From assembly GCA_900542385.1 (NCBI GenBank), contig UQNP01000086.1:1-7711 (forward strand): a DNA stretch of 7,711 nucleotides, written 5' to 3'. How positions within the stretch are numbered: position 1 is the first letter of the stretch; each line of letters opens with the position of its first letter. The notes beneath the pieces are model-generated. The model was not told the DNA's origin. It saw only the letters and a program-made list of their open reading frames with translations, and did not search any database. This DNA is from an uncultured Eubacterium sp. (GTDB lineage Bacteria > Bacillota > Clostridia > Peptostreptococcales > Anaerovoracaceae). A program made the position numbers and the translations under genes. This document shows, piece after piece, positions 6,597 to 7,711 of the stretch.

Positions 6597-7670
6597 ATGG
6601 AAAAGAAATTATCTCTATTGATTCTTTTCGGCGGCGTTTCATCGGAACATGAGGTTTCGTGTGCGTCTGCGTCATCTATAGTAAAAAATATAAACAGAGA
6701 AAAATATAATATATATACCGTTGGCATAACAAAGCAGGGGAACTGGTTATTGACGAGTTCCCCTGCTTCTGATATAGGAGACGGCAGTTGGGAGTATGAT
6801 AAAAGTAACAAGAAAGTACATATATCCCTCGACAGAGACAGGAAAGGAATACTGATCGAAGAAAAGGAAGGTTTTGAAAATGTAAAAATAGATGTTGTAT
6901 TTCCTGTACTTCACGGAAAAAACGGTGAAGACGGAACTATGCAGGGCCTTTTACAAATAGCGGGACTTCCGTTCGTAGGCGCTGATACTGTATCATCGGC
7001 GGAATCTATGGATAAAGCGGCAACGAAAGCTATGGTAGAGAAAGCCGGGGGTGTTAATCAGGCTGATGCTGTGATCGTATACAGGAAGCTGTTTGACCAG
7101 AAAAGAGATGAAGAGGTATCAAGGATCACAGAATATTTTAAAGGAAGATTTCCGTTGTTCGTAAAACCTTCCAACGCGGGTTCTTCTGTAGGTATAACAA
7201 AAATAAAGTACGAAGATGAAATAGAAGGAGCTCTTATCAAAGCCTTTAAAGAAGACAGTAAGGTCGTGGTGGAAGAAGGCATAACGGGACGGGAGATGGA
7301 AATATCGGTGCTTGGAAACGGGGACGCAAAAGCTTCACGTATAGGCGAGATATTTGCTGCTAACGAGTTTTATGATTACAATGCAAAGTACGAAAATGAA
7401 GCATCGTATACTGAAATAGTCAAGGACCTTACTCCTGAAAAAGAACGAGAGATGCGGGATACTGCCGTAAGAGTTTATGATATAATGGGGTGCAGAGGGC
7501 TTGCAAGAGTGGATTTCTTCCTGCAGGAGGACGGAAAGGTGATATTCAATGAAATAAATACACTTCCGGGATTTACAGATATAAGCATGTATCCTAAGCT
7601 TTGGGAAGCAACAGGGATAAGTTATCCTGATCTGATAGATGAATTTATAAAACTGGCGCTTGAAAAATGA
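6597..7670 (+). CDS. ddl: D-alanine--D-alanine ligase
   Basis: Cytosolic ATP-grasp enzyme making the D-Ala-D-Ala dipeptide that MurF adds to the peptidoglycan precursor. Motifs over 357 residues: FGGVSSEHEVS (11-21, Glu17 corresponds to E. coli DdlB Glu15), HGKNGEDGTMQG (106-117), the ATP-binding FVKPSNAGSSVG (188-199, Lys190 and Ser196/Ser197), the omega-loop FYDYNAKY (258-265), ARVDFF (303-308, Arg304 and Asp306) and FNEINTLPGFT (317-327, metal ligands Glu319 and Asn321). Lys264-Tyr265 match DdlB Lys215-Tyr216, and the Tyr favours D-Ala over D-lactate; VanA-type ligases have a different loop. Length is normal for the family. ATG 6597 follows AGGAAGGA (6581-6588) with 8-nt spacing, 26 bp after the LCP stop, so the two are probably co-transcribed. 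A perfect 13-bp inverted repeat lies within codons 46-58. Confidence 0.97.
   Translation: MEKKLSLLILFGGVSSEHEVSCASASSIVKNINREKYNIYTVGITKQGNWLLTSSPASDIGDGSWEYDKSNKKVHISLDRDRKGILIEEKEGFENVKIDVVFPVLHGKNGEDGTMQGLLQIAGLPFVGADTVSSAESMDKAATKAMVEKAGGVNQADAVIVYRKLFDQKRDEEVSRITEYFKGRFPLFVKPSNAGSSVGITKIKYEDEIEGALIKAFKEDSKVVVEEGITGREMEISVLGNGDAKASRIGEIFAANEFYDYNAKYENEASYTEIVKDLTPEKEREMRDTAVRVYDIMGCRGLARVDFFLQEDGKVIFNEINTLPGFTDISMYPKLWEATGISYPDLIDEFIKLALEK
6732..6768 (+). repeat. Perfect 13-bp inverted repeat (hairpin) inside ddl
   Basis: The arm at 6732-6744 (AAGCAGGGGAACT) is exactly complementary to the arm at 6756-6768, leaving an 11-nt loop (6745-6755). It lies about 135 nt into ddl and is read through in frame (codons 46-58), so it does not disrupt the protein. 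RNA from either strand would fold into a strong stem with a GC-rich centre. On the + strand the tail after the stem is not T-rich. On the - strand the stem is followed by TGTTATG, a weak terminator-like tail. Function is unknown. Confidence 0.85.
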
Positions 7671-7673
7671 ATG

Positions 7674-7679
7674 AGGAGG
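7674..7679 (+). promoter_or_regulatory. Strong ribosome binding site for the gene entering at the 3' edge
   Basis: AGGAGG is a perfect Shine-Dalgarno core, with 8 nt to ATG 7688. It begins four bases after the ddl stop codon. It is the main reason to believe that a real gene starts at 7688. Confidence 0.75.
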
Positions 7680-7687
7680 AGAAGAAA

Positions 7688-7711
7688 ATGGCGAAGGAAA
7701 AAATAAACTTT
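7688..7711 (+). CDS. Start of an unidentified downstream gene (partial, cut by window end)
   Basis: Only eight codons are present, reading MAKEKINF, so the product cannot be identified. The ATG lies 17 bp after the ddl stop and behind a perfect AGGAGG site with good spacing, which argues for a co-transcribed gene in the LCP-ddl operon. Confidence 0.6.

Noticed and set aside
6377..6811. Minus-strand open frame spanning the LCP-ddl junction
   Set aside because: It is antisense to two well-supported genes and to their ribosome binding site, with no recognisable domain.
6597..7670. Vancomycin-resistance type D-Ala-D-Lac ligase (VanA/VanB-like)
   Set aside because: The omega-loop reads FYDYNAKY with the Lys-Tyr pair of ordinary Ddl enzymes, and no vanH, vanX or vanRS-like genes are nearby.

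Overview
The window looks like a piece of a low-GC Gram-positive (Firmicutes) chromosome, most likely from the class Clostridia. Three observations point there: an AT-rich sequence with heavy use of AGA/AGG for Arg and ATA for Ile, purine-rich Shine-Dalgarno sites of the AGAAAGGA/AGGAGG type, and a gene set for teichoic-acid-like polymers and peptidoglycan. Family-level placement would be a guess. All genes run on the + strand and are tightly packed. I see no mobile element, CRISPR array, tRNA or rRNA.

Left block (1-5010): five overlapping or nearly abutting genes that read as one operon for a surface glycopolymer. They are a CDP-glycerol glycerophosphotransferase-like polymerase (5-1159, 5' end uncertain), a TarI/IspD-family CTP:alditol-phosphate cytidylyltransferase (1152-1913), an extended SDR resembling UDP-glucuronate decarboxylase (1927-2958), a GtrA-family membrane protein starting at TTG (2945-3379) and an alpha-phosphoglucomutase/phosphomannomutase (3376-5010). 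Inferred scheme: the cytidylyltransferase and the SDR supply a CDP-linked polyol or sugar, the first protein transfers phospho-alditol units onto a chain, the mutase supplies hexose-1-phosphate, and GtrA helps move a lipid-linked sugar across the membrane to decorate the chain.

Junction (5011-5109): the only sizeable intergenic gap (99 bp). It holds a strong extended -10 promoter and, just upstream, an 11-bp-phased direct repeat TTCACA-N5-TTCACA that resembles PhoP/PhoB-type boxes. No intrinsic terminator is visible after the mutase gene, so read-through from the left block is possible.

Right block (5110-7711): an LCP (LytR-CpsA-Psr) protein, the family that ligates teichoic acids and capsules to peptidoglycan (5110-6570), then D-alanine--D-alanine ligase (6597-7670), then the first eight codons of a further gene behind a strong ribosome binding site (7688 to the window end). 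The window therefore links polymer precursor synthesis, polymerisation, attachment to the wall and production of the peptidoglycan acceptor precursor.

The points most worth a second look are a perfect 13-bp inverted repeat with an 11-nt loop inside the ddl coding sequence, the Pho-box-like repeat before the LCP gene, and the pairing of a TarI-like enzyme with a decarboxylase-like SDR instead of the usual TarJ dehydrogenase. I do not claim a wholly new system: most genes belong to recognised envelope families.
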